A stretch of 64,000 bases of DNA from JAFKFI01 sp963795435. GTDB taxonomy: Bacteria; Pseudomonadota; Alphaproteobacteria; Acetobacterales; Acetobacteraceae. The notes under the pieces were generated by a model. The model was not told where the DNA came from, searched no databases, and was given only the letters and a program-made list of their open reading frames with translations. This document shows, one piece after another, positions 36,680 to 45,589 of the stretch. The stretch is from assembly GCA_963795435.1 (NCBI GenBank), contig CAWCHV010000007.1, positions 1,240,001 to 1,304,000 on the forward strand. The letters run 5' to 3'. Made by a program: the position numbers and the translations under genes. Every line of letters starts with the position of its first letter. Positions within the stretch are counted from its first letter, which is position 1.

Positions 36680-38431
36680 TCAATAGACGTCGCGCAGGTA
36701 ACGCCCGGCGCGACGCAGTTCGCCGAGCCACGCTTCTGCGGCGTCCGGCGCCATGCCGCCCTGATCCGCCGCAATCCGCAGCAGGGTGGCGTGCACATCC
36801 TTGGCCATCGCCTTGGCGTCGCCGCAGACATAGAGCGCGGCGCCGTCACGCAGCCAGCCAAACAACTCGCCGCGCGCCTCCCACATCCGATGCTGCACGT
36901 AGATTTTTCCTCGCTGGTCGCGCGAGAAGGCGAGATCGAGCCGGCTCAGCACGCCGCGCTTCAACAGGTCCTGCCATTCGAGCTGATAGAGGAAGTCGTG
37001 CGTGAAGTTGCGGCTGCCGAAGAACAACCAGTTTTTTCCCGTGGCGCCGATCGCGTCGCGCTCCTGCATGAAGCCGCGGAACGGCGCCACGCCAGTGCCC
37101 GGTCCGACCATGATGACCGGCCTGTCCGGTTCCGCCGGCAGACGGAAATGCGGGTTCGGCTTCAGATACACCCGCATCGCGCCGCCCGCCTTGCGCCGCT
37201 CGATGATATCCATCGAGGCCACGCCATTGCGCCGCCTTCCGTGCGCTTCGTACTCGACCGCGGCAACCAGCAGATGCGCCTCGTCCGGCGTCGCCTTGCG
37301 GCTGGACGCGACGGAGTAGAGGCGCGGCGGCAGCGGGCGCAGCAAACTCGTGAGTTGCACCTCTGTAAGCCGGTGGGGTGCCGCGTCCAGCAGGTCGATC
37401 ACCTGCCGGCCCGCCATGAAGGAAGCGAGACCCGGCTCATCATTGGCCAGCGCGCCGAGCTTCGTGTCCTGCGTCAGCGCGGCGTAGGCCGCCACCTGCG
37501 GGCGGGTCAGCGTGGTGATGTCGTAGCGCTCTCGCAACGCAGTATGGAGATCGTCGTCGCCGGCGAGCCCCGCCGCTTGCAGCACCTGCTCGACCAATGC
37601 GGGATCGTTCGACGGAACGACGCCGATCGCATCGCCCGGCTCATAGGCGAACCCCGAACCGGCGACAGCCAGTTCGACATGGAAGGTGCGCGTGCTCGAA
37701 CGGCTGCCATTGAGGTTGACGTGCTCGGTGATCTCCGCGTCGAACGGCGCCTGCCGGCTCGGCGCCTCGGCGGCGGCCCGGGCGAAGTCCACGTGGATGA
37801 CGGCCGCGCCCTCCTGCTCCGGCGCGATCTCATGCAGCGCGCGGTCGAGCCACGCGGCTGCGTCGGTTTCGTAGTCGAGGTCGCATTCCACCCGGTCCAT
37901 GACGCGCCTGCCTCCGAGCGCGGCCAAGCGTTCGTCGATCTGCTTGCCGGTCTGGCAGAAATTGACATAGGCGCGATCGCCGAGCGCCAGCACCGCGAAT
38001 CGCACCTTGTCGAAGCGCGGCGCCTCGTCGGCCAGCAGCGCGCGCATGAAATCGGCGGCGCGCTCGGGCGGGTCGCCCTCGCCCCAGGTGCTGGCGACGA
38101 TCAGTAGATGCTCCGCCCGGGCGATCTCGGCCGGCGTGGTATCGGCCATGTCCACCACGCGCGCCGCGAACCCCAGGCGAGCGGCCATCTTGCGCGCGGA
38201 GCCCGCGAGGGCCTCCGCGTTGCCCAATTCGGTGGCGTACAGGATGCTCAGCGCCGCCTTTCGCGCGGGCGCCGGGGCAGGCTGCGCGAGATTGGCGGCC
38301 TGATGACCGGCCAGGAACCCGCCGAGCCAGGCCCGCTGCTCGGCTGTCGCGCCGGTGATGATGCGGTTCAGGACGGCGATCTGGTCAGCCGGGAAGGGAG
38401 CCGTCTCCGGCAGGAAGGGCAGGCTCTGCAT
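36680..38431 (-). CDS. cysJ: Sulfite reductase flavoprotein alpha subunit
   Basis: 583 residues from the ATG at 38431. It has an N-terminal flavodoxin domain (ILYATELGNAEALAGSAR, STWGEGDPPERAADFM). The FAD-binding RLYSVASSRK, the NADPH motif MVGPGTGVAPFRGFMQER and the C-terminal YVCGDAKAMAKDVHATLL follow, ending RYLRDVY. It moves electrons from NADPH via FAD and FMN to CysI. It is 10 bp after cobA in the same direction. Confidence 0.96.
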   Translation of the reverse strand: MQSLPFLPETAPFPADQIAVLNRIITGATAEQRAWLGGFLAGHQAANLAQPAPAPARKAALSILYATELGNAEALAGSARKMAARLGFAARVVDMADTTPAEIARAEHLLIVASTWGEGDPPERAADFMRALLADEAPRFDKVRFAVLALGDRAYVNFCQTGKQIDERLAALGGRRVMDRVECDLDYETDAAAWLDRALHEIAPEQEGAAVIHVDFARAAAEAPSRQAPFDAEITEHVNLNGSRSSTRTFHVELAVAGSGFAYEPGDAIGVVPSNDPALVEQVLQAAGLAGDDDLHTALRERYDITTLTRPQVAAYAALTQDTKLGALANDEPGLASFMAGRQVIDLLDAAPHRLTEVQLTSLLRPLPPRLYSVASSRKATPDEAHLLVAAVEYEAHGRRRNGVASMDIIERRKAGGAMRVYLKPNPHFRLPAEPDRPVIMVGPGTGVAPFRGFMQERDAIGATGKNWLFFGSRNFTHDFLYQLEWQDLLKRGVLSRLDLAFSRDQRGKIYVQHRMWEARGELFGWLRDGAALYVCGDAKAMAKDVHATLLRIAADQGGMAPDAAEAWLGELRRAGRYLRDVY

Positions 38432-38441
38432 CGTGCTTCTC

Positions 38442-39302
38442 CTAGGCCCTCGCCGGGGCACGGCGCGCGGCGGCGCGCGGGATCATGGGTGTGGCCTCCT
38501 GCCAGGGGGCCAGCATCGCGCGCAGCGCCACCACCGGGCCGACGACGATCAGCGTGGCGGCTCTGGCCGGTACGATTTCCGCGACGGCCGTCGCGGTGCC
38601 AAGTGTCGCAAGCATCACCTGCTGGCGCGGCGTGCTGGCGTCCGTCACGAAGGCGACCGGCTCGCCGGGCGATCGACCCGCAGCGATGAGCCGGTCGGCG
38701 ATCGCGCGGATCTGGCGCAGCGCCATGTAGAGGACGAGCACGTCCCAGCCTCGCGCCAGCGCCGCCCAGTCGGTGCTCTCCGGCAAGCGGCCGCTCGCGT
38801 CGTGGCCGCTAACAAAGACGATGCTGCGGCCGAGCATGCGATGGGTCACCGGGATGCCGGCGCTGGCCAGCCCGCCGACCCCGGCGCTGAGGCCCGGCAC
38901 GATGCGGAACGGGACGGACGCCGCCGCGAGCGCCAGCGCCTCCTCCCCGCCCCGGCCGAACACCATCGGATCGCCACCCTTGAGGCGCACGACGCGCAGT
39001 CCTTGCCGGGCGAGCCGGATCAGTCGCTCGTTGATCCGCATCTGGCGCGGGCTGGGCCGGCCGGCACGCTTGCCCACATTCTCGAGCCTGGCGTGGTCCA
39101 CCAAGGCCAGGATCTCCGCCGGCACCAGGGCGTCGTGCAGCACCACGTCGGCCAGCGCCAGGGCGTGGGCGGCGTGCAAGGTCAGGAGGCCAGGGTCGCC
39201 GGGTCCGGCGCCCACGAGCCAGACCGAGCCGGGCGAGAATGCCGGCGCACTCAGGCGCGCCCCGGCCGACGCGAGTGCTGCGCCCAGCGTCAATGCAGCC
39301 AT
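38442..39302 (-). CDS. cobA: Uroporphyrinogen-III C-methyltransferase
   Basis: 286 residues. SAM-binding and catalytic motifs: VWLVGAGPGDPGLLTLHAAH, VRLKGGDPMVFGRGGEEALA, GIPVTHRMLGRSIVFVSGHD and VLYMALRQIRAIADRLIAAG. It makes precorrin-2, the siroheme precursor that CysI needs, which explains its place here. The first 25 residues are a divergent lead. Its start overlaps the end of the precorrin-2 dehydrogenase gene by 13 bp. Confidence 0.95.
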   Translation of the reverse strand: MAALTLGAALASAGARLSAPAFSPGSVWLVGAGPGDPGLLTLHAAHALALADVVLHDALVPAEILALVDHARLENVGKRAGRPSPRQMRINERLIRLARQGLRVVRLKGGDPMVFGRGGEEALALAAASVPFRIVPGLSAGVGGLASAGIPVTHRMLGRSIVFVSGHDASGRLPESTDWAALARGWDVLVLYMALRQIRAIADRLIAAGRSPGEPVAFVTDASTPRQQVMLATLGTATAVAEIVPARAATLIVVGPVVALRAMLAPWQEATPMIPRAAARRAPARA

Positions 39303-39847
39303 CCCGCCCGCTCCACGGCCTCATCCGTGAGGCGCGCGATCTCGGGCATCGACCGCCCCTCTGCGCGCCAAGTCTGACGGCGTTCGCTCAACGCTGCCAG
39401 GCGGGCTCCCCATTCCGGGCCGAACTCATCGGCGAGGCGGCCGCGGATGCGTGCCGCGAGGCCGGGACTGCGTCCGTTGGTGGACACCGCCAGGAGCAGG
39501 TCGCCGCGGCGAACCTCGGCGAGGCTGTGAAAGTCGCACAGCGCGCGAATGTCCTCGACGTTCACCAGCAACCGTTGAACAGACGCTCGCGCCCGCAGCG
39601 CCGCCGCCTCACCCGGTGGTAGGCCGGCGATCCAGAGAACGCGCAGGCCGGCGAGATCGGCGTCGGTCGGCAGGCGGGGACGGAGCGCGTCGCCGATCCG
39701 ATGGCGCAATTCCTGATCCGGCTGGTCGCAGAACGCCAGCGGATGGGCGCCCGCGTCGCGCAAGGCGAGCAGGCGGCGCAGCATCGGCGGCCCGCGGCCG
39801 GCGACGGCTAGGGGCAGCATCGTGGGGTCGACCGCGACGGCGATCAT
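39290..39847 (-). CDS. Precorrin-2 dehydrogenase / sirohydrochlorin ferrochelatase-type protein (CysG N-domain)
   Basis: 185 residues. VAVDPTMLPLAVAGRGPPML is a variant of the CysGB/Met8p N-terminal NAD-binding segment; VNVEDIRALCDFHSLAEVRR and LLLAVSTNGRSPGLAARIRG are the typical core, with the catalytic Asp. It oxidises precorrin-2 and inserts iron to make siroheme. In enterics this is fused to the methyltransferase; here the two are separate genes overlapping by 13 bp. It is the first gene of the cysG-like/cobA/cysJ/cysI run. Confidence 0.9.
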   Translation of the reverse strand: MIAVAVDPTMLPLAVAGRGPPMLRRLLALRDAGAHPLAFCDQPDQELRHRIGDALRPRLPTDADLAGLRVLWIAGLPPGEAAALRARASVQRLLVNVEDIRALCDFHSLAEVRRGDLLLAVSTNGRSPGLAARIRGRLADEFGPEWGARLAALSERRQTWRAEGRSMPEIARLTDEAVERAGWLH

Positions 39848-39959
39848 GCGCGTGCTGGGGCGCGCGAGACGCCTTCACGACGCCAGCGCGCCACCTTATT
39901 GCACGCTTCAGGATCGGTTATATTCACGTCGCGCTTTCCAAGATGGGCTATTGCGCGAG

Positions 39960-40020
39960 GCAGCTAAACACGTTTCTATGAAGTGCGAAAGCCGGATACA
40001 CAGGTTACCTGCATTAATAC
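39960..40020. promoter_or_regulatory. AT-rich divergent promoter region of the cys locus
   Basis: The 232-bp gap between the two cys transcripts is unusually AT-rich. It holds the perfect palindrome CAGGTTACCTG (40001-40011) and ATTAAT directly after it. One of these may be the operator through which sulfur supply controls both directions. No -35/-10 pair with good spacing stands out, so this is only a candidate. Confidence 0.3.
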
Positions 40021-40079
40021 AATGAGAGGTCGTGGTTTCGGCTGACGCCGTCGCGTGCGCCCCATCAGGAGATCCGCCC

Positions 40080-40232
40080 ATGCTTAGCGTTGTCGAAGCC
40101 GAGGCCCCGCCCTCCGACGAGGAAGCCGAGGAATTCCTGGCCGCCCACGCGCCCGAGCTCTGGGCGGTGCATCCGCTCGAAATCGCCTGGATCGGGGTCG
40201 CATTGCTGATCGCGAAACTGATCGCGGGCTGA
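40080..40232 (+). CDS. 50-residue single-span membrane peptide upstream of cysH
   Basis: The peptide starts at an ATG with AGGAG 8-12 bp upstream. The first 30 residues are acidic (PPSDEEAEEFLAAHAPEL). The rest is one hydrophobic helix IAWIGVALLIAKLIAG that could span the membrane. It ends 6 bp before cysH, so it is likely co-translated. I do not recognise the family. The other membrane feature in this cluster is the DUF2061 domain on CysN, so a membrane-linked role in sulfate reduction is a possible inference. Confidence 0.55.
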   Translation: MLSVVEAEAPPSDEEAEEFLAAHAPELWAVHPLEIAWIGVALLIAKLIAG

Positions 40233-40238
40233 GACGAG

Positions 40239-40997
40239 ATGACGCACTCGCTCGCGAAGACAGCCGCCGCCCTCAACGGCGCGCTGCCCAATCTCGCCCC
40301 AGCCGAGCGGCTCATGCTGCTTCGCCGCCGCATTCCGGGCCGTATCGTTTTCAGCACGAGCTTCGGCATCGAGGACCAAGCGATTACCCACCTGATCGCC
40401 GAGGCTGGGCTCGACATCGCGCTCGTCACCTTGGACACCGGCCGGCTGTTCCCCGAGACCTACGAGGTCTGGGCCGAAACGGAGCGCCGCTACGGACTGC
40501 GGATACGGGCCTTCTATCCCGAAGCCACCGCTCTCGAACAACTCGTTGCGGAGAGTGGGATCGACGGGTTCTATCGTGGAGTGGCGTCCCGGGCATCGTG
40601 CTGCGATGTGCGAAAGGCCGTGCCGCTTCAGCGGGCGCTGACCGGCGCGAACGTCTGGATCACGGGTCTGCGCGCCGACCAGTCGGGCCATCGGCGGAGC
40701 CTCGAATTCGCCAGCCACGATCCCGCACGCGGTCTCATCAAGGCGAACCCGCTATTCGACCACGCGAGGCAGGACGTGGCGGAATTTGTGGCCGCGCGCG
40801 ACATCCCGGTAAACCGATTGCACGCGCGGGGCTTCCTCTCGATCGGCTGCGCGCCGTGCACACGCGCGACGCGTCCCGGCGAGCCCGAGCGCGCCGGGCG
40901 CTGGTGGTGGGAGAACGATGACCGCAGGGAATGCGGCCTGCATGTCACGCCGGACGGCCGGTTGGTGCGGGCCGCGCCGGAGCCGGCCGCGCCATGA
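40239..40997 (+). CDS. cysH: Adenylylsulfate (APS/PAPS) reductase
   Basis: 252 residues. FSTSFGIEDQAITHLIAEAG is the substrate-binding region. ASCCDVRKAVPLQRAL and SIGCAPCTRATRPGE provide the CC...CxxC set that binds a [4Fe-4S] cluster, the mark of APS reductases rather than E. coli-type PAPS reductase. The catalytic C-terminal Cys is in RRECGLHV. It reduces APS to sulfite. No APS kinase (CysC) is seen, in agreement. Its stop overlaps the cysD start by 4 bp. Confidence 0.94.
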   Translation: MTHSLAKTAAALNGALPNLAPAERLMLLRRRIPGRIVFSTSFGIEDQAITHLIAEAGLDIALVTLDTGRLFPETYEVWAETERRYGLRIRAFYPEATALEQLVAESGIDGFYRGVASRASCCDVRKAVPLQRALTGANVWITGLRADQSGHRRSLEFASHDPARGLIKANPLFDHARQDVAEFVAARDIPVNRLHARGFLSIGCAPCTRATRPGEPERAGRWWWENDDRRECGLHVTPDGRLVRAAPEPAAP

Positions 40998-41898
40998 AGC
41001 CGCTGACCCACCTGCGGAAGCTCGAGGCCGAAAGCATCCATATCCTGCGCGAGGTGGTCGCCACGTCCGACAGCCCGGTGATGCTGTACCTCGATCGGCA
41101 AGGACTCGAGCGTCCTGCTGCACCTCGCCGTGAAGGCGTTTCATCCGGCGCGGATTCCCTTCCCGATGTTGCATGTCGACACCACCTGGAAGTTTCGCGA
41201 CATGATCGAATTCCGCGACCGCCGCGTCGCGGAACTCGGTTGCGAGCTGATTGTGCACGTCAACGAGGACGGGGTGCGCGCGGGGATCAATCCGTTCGAA
41301 CTCAGGATCACGCCTGCATACCGACGTGATGAAGACCGCCGCTCTGCGTCAGGCGCTCGACAAGCACGGATTTGACGCGGCCATCGGTGGCGCGCGGCGC
41401 GACGAGGAGAAGTCCCGCGCCAAGGAGCGCGTGTTCTCGCTCCGCTCCGCCGAGCATCGCTGGGACCCGCGCAACCAGCGGCCCGAGCCCTGGCGACGCT
41501 ACAACACCCGCAAGCGCCCCGGCGAGAGTTTTCGCGTCTTTCCACTCTCCGATTGGACCGAGTTCGACGTGTGGGACTACATCGAAATGGAAGATATCCC
41601 TGTCGTACCGCTCTATTTCGCCGCCCCGCGACCGGTGGTGCGGCGCGACGGCGCGTGGATCATGCGCGATGACGAGCGGATGCAGTTGCGGCCCGGCGAG
41701 ACACTGGAAATGCGCATGGTGCGTTTCCGCACGCTTGGCTGCTATCCGTTGACCGGCGCGATCGAAAGCGACGCCGCGACGCTCGCCGATGTCATCGCCG
41801 AGATGCGCGCGTCCCACAGTTCCGAGCGTGAAGGCCGCATCATTGATCAGGACGGCGCCAGCTCGATGGAGCAGAAGAAACAGGAAGGGTATTTCTGA
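40994..41898 (+). pseudogene. cysD: Sulfate adenylyltransferase small subunit, two single-base insertions
   Basis: Three frames together give CysD: HLRKLEAESIHILREVVATS, then (after dropping one C at 41089-41090) SIGKDSSVLLHLAVKAFHPA, then (after dropping A41304) GSRLHTDVMKTAALRQALDK. The last frame continues with GGARRDEEKSRAKERVFSLR and FPLSDWTEFDVWDYIE to the stop overlapping cysN. Restored length is 300 residues, normal for the family. CysD makes APS from sulfate and ATP together with CysN. As written the gene cannot be translated intact, although its neighbours are. Confidence 0.88.
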
Positions 41899-43487
41899 TG
41901 CCGCCCGACACCATGCTGCCCGATGCTGTAGTGACCGGGCAGCCGCTCGCCGCGATGCACGATGTTGTCCCGTCGATGCGGCAGCGATCGCTGTTGCGCT
42001 TCCTCACCTGCGGCTCCGTCGACGACGGCAAATCCACCTTGATCGGTCGGCTGCTCTACGATTCGGCCGCCGTTCCGACCGATCAGCTCGCCGCCCTGGC
42101 GCGCAATTCCCGTCGCTTCGGCACGGTCGCGGACGGCCTCGATTTCGCGCTGCTGCTGGACGGGCTGGCCGCCGAGCGGGAGCAGGGCATCACCATCGAC
42201 GTCGCCTACCGCTACTTCTCCACCTCTCGCCGCGCCTTCATCGTGGCCGACACGCCGGGGCACGAACAGTACACGCGCAACATGGCGACCGGCGCATCGA
42301 CCGCCGATCTCGCGGTGATCCTGGTGGACGCACGCACGGGCATCCTGGCGCAGACCCGCCGCCATTCGTTCATCACCGCGATGCTGCGCGTCCGACATGT
42401 CGTGCTTGCGGTCAACAAGATGGATCTGGTCGGCTTCGACCCGACGCGGTTCGACACGATCGTCACCGAATATCAGGGTCTCGCGGCGACACTCGGCTTC
42501 GCCTCGGTCGTCGCCGTCCCGCTTTGCGCGCGGGAGGGCGACAACATCGCGCGGCGCTCCAACCGGATGCCGTGGTACGAAGGCCCCACCCTGCTCCACC
42601 ATCTGGAAACGGTGGAAGCGGATCCGCCAAGCGCGTCATCGGCGCCGTTCCGAATGCCCGTGCAGTGGGTCAACCGTCCCGATCATCAGTTTCGCGGGTT
42701 CGCCGGCACCATCGCCAGCGGCCAGATCCGCCGCGACGACGCCATCGCTGTGCTGCCCGGGGGAACGCGCGGCAGGATCACGCGCATCGTCACCGGGGAT
42801 GGCGATGTCGAGGAGGCGACCGCAGGTCAGGCCGTGACGTTGACCCTCGCCGACGAGCTCGACGTGGCGCGCGGCGACGTGATCGTCAGCGCGAGCGACA
42901 ACATCGTTCCGCAACGCCGGTTTGCGGCCGAGTTGCTGTGCATGTCGGATGGCGGGCTGCGTCCGGGCGCCGAGTATCTGCTGCAACTCGGCACCGCGAC
43001 CGCGGGTGCCCGCGTCGAGACGCTGCACCACGCCATCGACATCGACAGCTTCGCGCCGCGTCCAGCCAGCAGCCTGTCCGTCAACGAGATCGGGCTGGCC
43101 GATCTGAAGCTCGACCGACCGGTGGTTGCCACGCGCTATGCCGAGGATCGCGAGCTCGGCGGCTTCATCCTGATCGACCGCATGACGAACCAGACTGCCG
43201 CCATCGGCTTCGTGCAGGAACTCCCCGAGCCCGCGCCGACCAACGGGAAGCCACGACGCCGCGTGCGGGACCGACACTGGCGAAGTCTGGCCAAGGCGGC
43301 GACCTGGCGAGCCACCGGCTCTCTCGATACGTTCCTCATCAGCTGGTGGCTCACCGGCCGGCCCTCAGTCGCCGGCGGAATCGCGGGCATCGAGGTCTTC
43401 ACCAAGATCAGCCTGTTCTACCTGCATGAGCGGACCTGGGACTGGGTGCCCTGGGGCCGGCGCGAGCGACCGGCCTCGGGCGTCTAG
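41898..43487 (+). CDS. cysN: Sulfate adenylyltransferase GTPase subunit fused to a DUF2061 membrane domain
   Basis: 529 residues. The G-domain has GSVDDGKSTLIGRLLYDSA, GITIDVAYRYFS, VADTPGHEQYTRNMATG and VNKMDLV, followed by EF-Tu-like beta-barrels to about 445. The final 65 residues (RSLAKAATWRATGSLDTFLI, then GIEVFTKISLFYLHER, ending near WDWVPWG) form a DUF2061 unit with two predicted membrane helices, in place of the CysC kinase found in CysNC fusions. GTP hydrolysis drives APS formation by CysD. Start overlaps cysD stop as TGATG. Confidence 0.92.
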   Translation: MPPDTMLPDAVVTGQPLAAMHDVVPSMRQRSLLRFLTCGSVDDGKSTLIGRLLYDSAAVPTDQLAALARNSRRFGTVADGLDFALLLDGLAAEREQGITIDVAYRYFSTSRRAFIVADTPGHEQYTRNMATGASTADLAVILVDARTGILAQTRRHSFITAMLRVRHVVLAVNKMDLVGFDPTRFDTIVTEYQGLAATLGFASVVAVPLCAREGDNIARRSNRMPWYEGPTLLHHLETVEADPPSASSAPFRMPVQWVNRPDHQFRGFAGTIASGQIRRDDAIAVLPGGTRGRITRIVTGDGDVEEATAGQAVTLTLADELDVARGDVIVSASDNIVPQRRFAAELLCMSDGGLRPGAEYLLQLGTATAGARVETLHHAIDIDSFAPRPASSLSVNEIGLADLKLDRPVVATRYAEDRELGGFILIDRMTNQTAAIGFVQELPEPAPTNGKPRRRVRDRHWRSLAKAATWRATGSLDTFLISWWLTGRPSVAGGIAGIEVFTKISLFYLHERTWDWVPWGRRERPASGV

Positions 43488-43488
43488 C

Positions 43489-45589
43489 TCAGGACAGGAG
43501 CTTGTCCGGCGTGATCGGCAGGTCGCGGACGCGGATGCCGGTGGCGTGCCAGGCGGCGTTGGCGATCGCGGCGGCGGCGCCGACAATGCCGATCTCGCCG
43601 ATGCCGCGCGAGCCCATCGGGTTGGAGTGCGGATCCTGCTCGTCGAGCCAGATCGCGTCCAGATCGCCGATGTCGGCGTTGGCCGCAATGTGGTAGCTGG
43701 CGAAGTCCTGGGTCACGACATGGCCGAAACGCGGGTCCATCACGCTCTCCTCGTGCAGCGCCATCGACAGGCCCATCGTCATCCCGCCAATGAACTGCGA
43801 GCGCGCGGTGCGCGGATTGATGATCCGGCCGACCGAGAACACGCCGAGCATTCGCGGCACGCGGATCTCGCCAGTGTCGACATGCACATGCACCTCGGCG
43901 AATTGCGCGCCGAAGGAGTGCATCGCGAAGCGCTTCTCGTCGGGGTTCTCCGGCATTTCGGCCGATGTTTCCGCGCCCTCCTTGGGCTCATCGCCGTGCT
44001 CCGCGCGGAAAGCGCGCGCCGCGGCGACGATAGTCGATCCCCAGGACGTGATGCCGCTCGATCCGCCTTCCACGGAGGCGCTGGGCTGATCCGTGTCGCC
44101 AATCTCCATTCGGACTAGTTCGACGGGGCAGCACAGCGCGTCGGCGGCGATCTGCGTCAGCGCGGTCCAGGTGCCGGTGCCGATATCGGCCGCGCCGACC
44201 CTGACCGCGTAGCGCCGGTCCGCGCCGTAGCGGATGGACGCCACCGAGCCGGGCAGCGCGTAGCGCGGATAGGTCGAACTCGCGACGCCAAAGCCCACGA
44301 GCCAGCCGTCGCGCTGGCGAACGCGCGGGGCGGGATCGCGCTGGTCCCAGCCAAACCGGCGCGCGCCCTCGCGCAGACAGCCGATCAGGTTGCGGCCGGA
44401 CCAAGGCTTGCCGGACTCCGGATCCACCGGCGGATCGTTGCGGACCCGCAGATCGATCGGGTCGAGCCCGCAAGCGACGGCCAGTTCGTCCATCGCCACC
44501 TCGCCCGCGAACATGCCCGGCGTCTCGCCCGGCGCCCGCATCCAGGACGGCACCGGCACGTCGAGCGCCGCGAGCCGGTGGCTCGTACAGGCGGTTCGGC
44601 GCCGCATACATGAGCCGGGTCGGCACCGCCGTTTGCTCGGCGAATTCCTTGATCCTCGAGGTTTGCTCGATGACCTCATGGACGATCGCCGTCAGGTGCC
44701 CCTCGCGATCGGCGCCGAGCCGGAGCCGCTGGATGGTCGGCGTGCGATAGCCGGCCAGGCAAAACATCTGCTGCCGCGTCAACGCCAACTTCACCGGCCG
44801 GCCCGGGACGGCCTGCGCGGCGAGGCCGGCCAGCACGTCATGGGCGTGTGGCGTTCCCTTGGAACCAAAGCCGCCGCCGACATGCGGAGCGATCACCCGG
44901 ACCTGCTCCGGGCCAAGGCCGAACAAGGGCGCCAGCATCGTTCGCACGGAGTGCACGCCCTGGGTCGAGTCGTACAGGGTGAGCTTGCCATCGGCCCAGG
45001 TCGCGACGGTGGTGTGCGGCTCCATCGGATTGTTGTGTTCCATCGGCGTCGTGTAGGTCTGATCCACCGTGACCGCCGCCGACGCCAGCGCCGCCTCGAC
45101 ATCGCCCTCGTCCGTGTCGGTCGGATAATCCGGGTTGACCTGTTTCGGTGCGTACAGATCGGCACGATCCGCGCGCAGCTCCGCCTCGTGCGGCTGCTCG
45201 GCGTACGTCACCCGGACCATGCCCGCCGCCTGCCGCGCGATTTCCGGAGTGTCCGCGATCACCGCGCCAACAAATTGTCCACAAAAGCCAATTTCATCGG
45301 ATTGCAGTACCCATAGCTCTTTATCCTCGTCGGAGGCCAGCCGGGGTGCGTTCTCGTGCGTGATGATCGCGACCACCCCTGGCAGCGACTTCGCGGCCAT
45401 TGTGTCGATCGACGTGATCTTGCCGCGCGCGATGGTCGCCTGCACGGGATGCAGGTAGAGCGGATCGGTAACCGCCTGCTCATAGGCATAGGGCGCCGTT
45501 CCCGTCACTTTGGCACGCCCTTCGAGGCGTTCCAGCGGCAGGCCGATCGCGCGAATCTCCAGGGGTGCGTTCGCCAATGACGTGCTCAT
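43489..45589 (-). pseudogene. Molybdopterin-binding aldehyde/xanthine oxidase-type subunit, frameshifted
   Basis: The N-terminal part (LERLEGRAKVTGTAPYAYEQ to TRLMYAAPNRLYE) and the C-terminal part (HRLAALDVPVPSWMRAPGET to DLPITPDKLL) are in different frames. Dropping one C at 44580-44581 joins them into about 699 residues. Mo-cofactor contacts include PHVGGGFGSKG and MRAPGE; the catalytic Glu is in GSRGIGEIGIVGAAAAI. The protein resembles PaoC. It needs the FAD and 2Fe-2S subunits encoded next to it. The stop is 1 bp from the convergent cysN stop. Confidence 0.87.

Noticed and set aside
39960..40020. SAM-II-type riboswitch before the cys operon
   Set aside because: A GCTAAA is present, but the paired stems and pseudoknot of that riboswitch are not visible, and the genes are cys rather than met.
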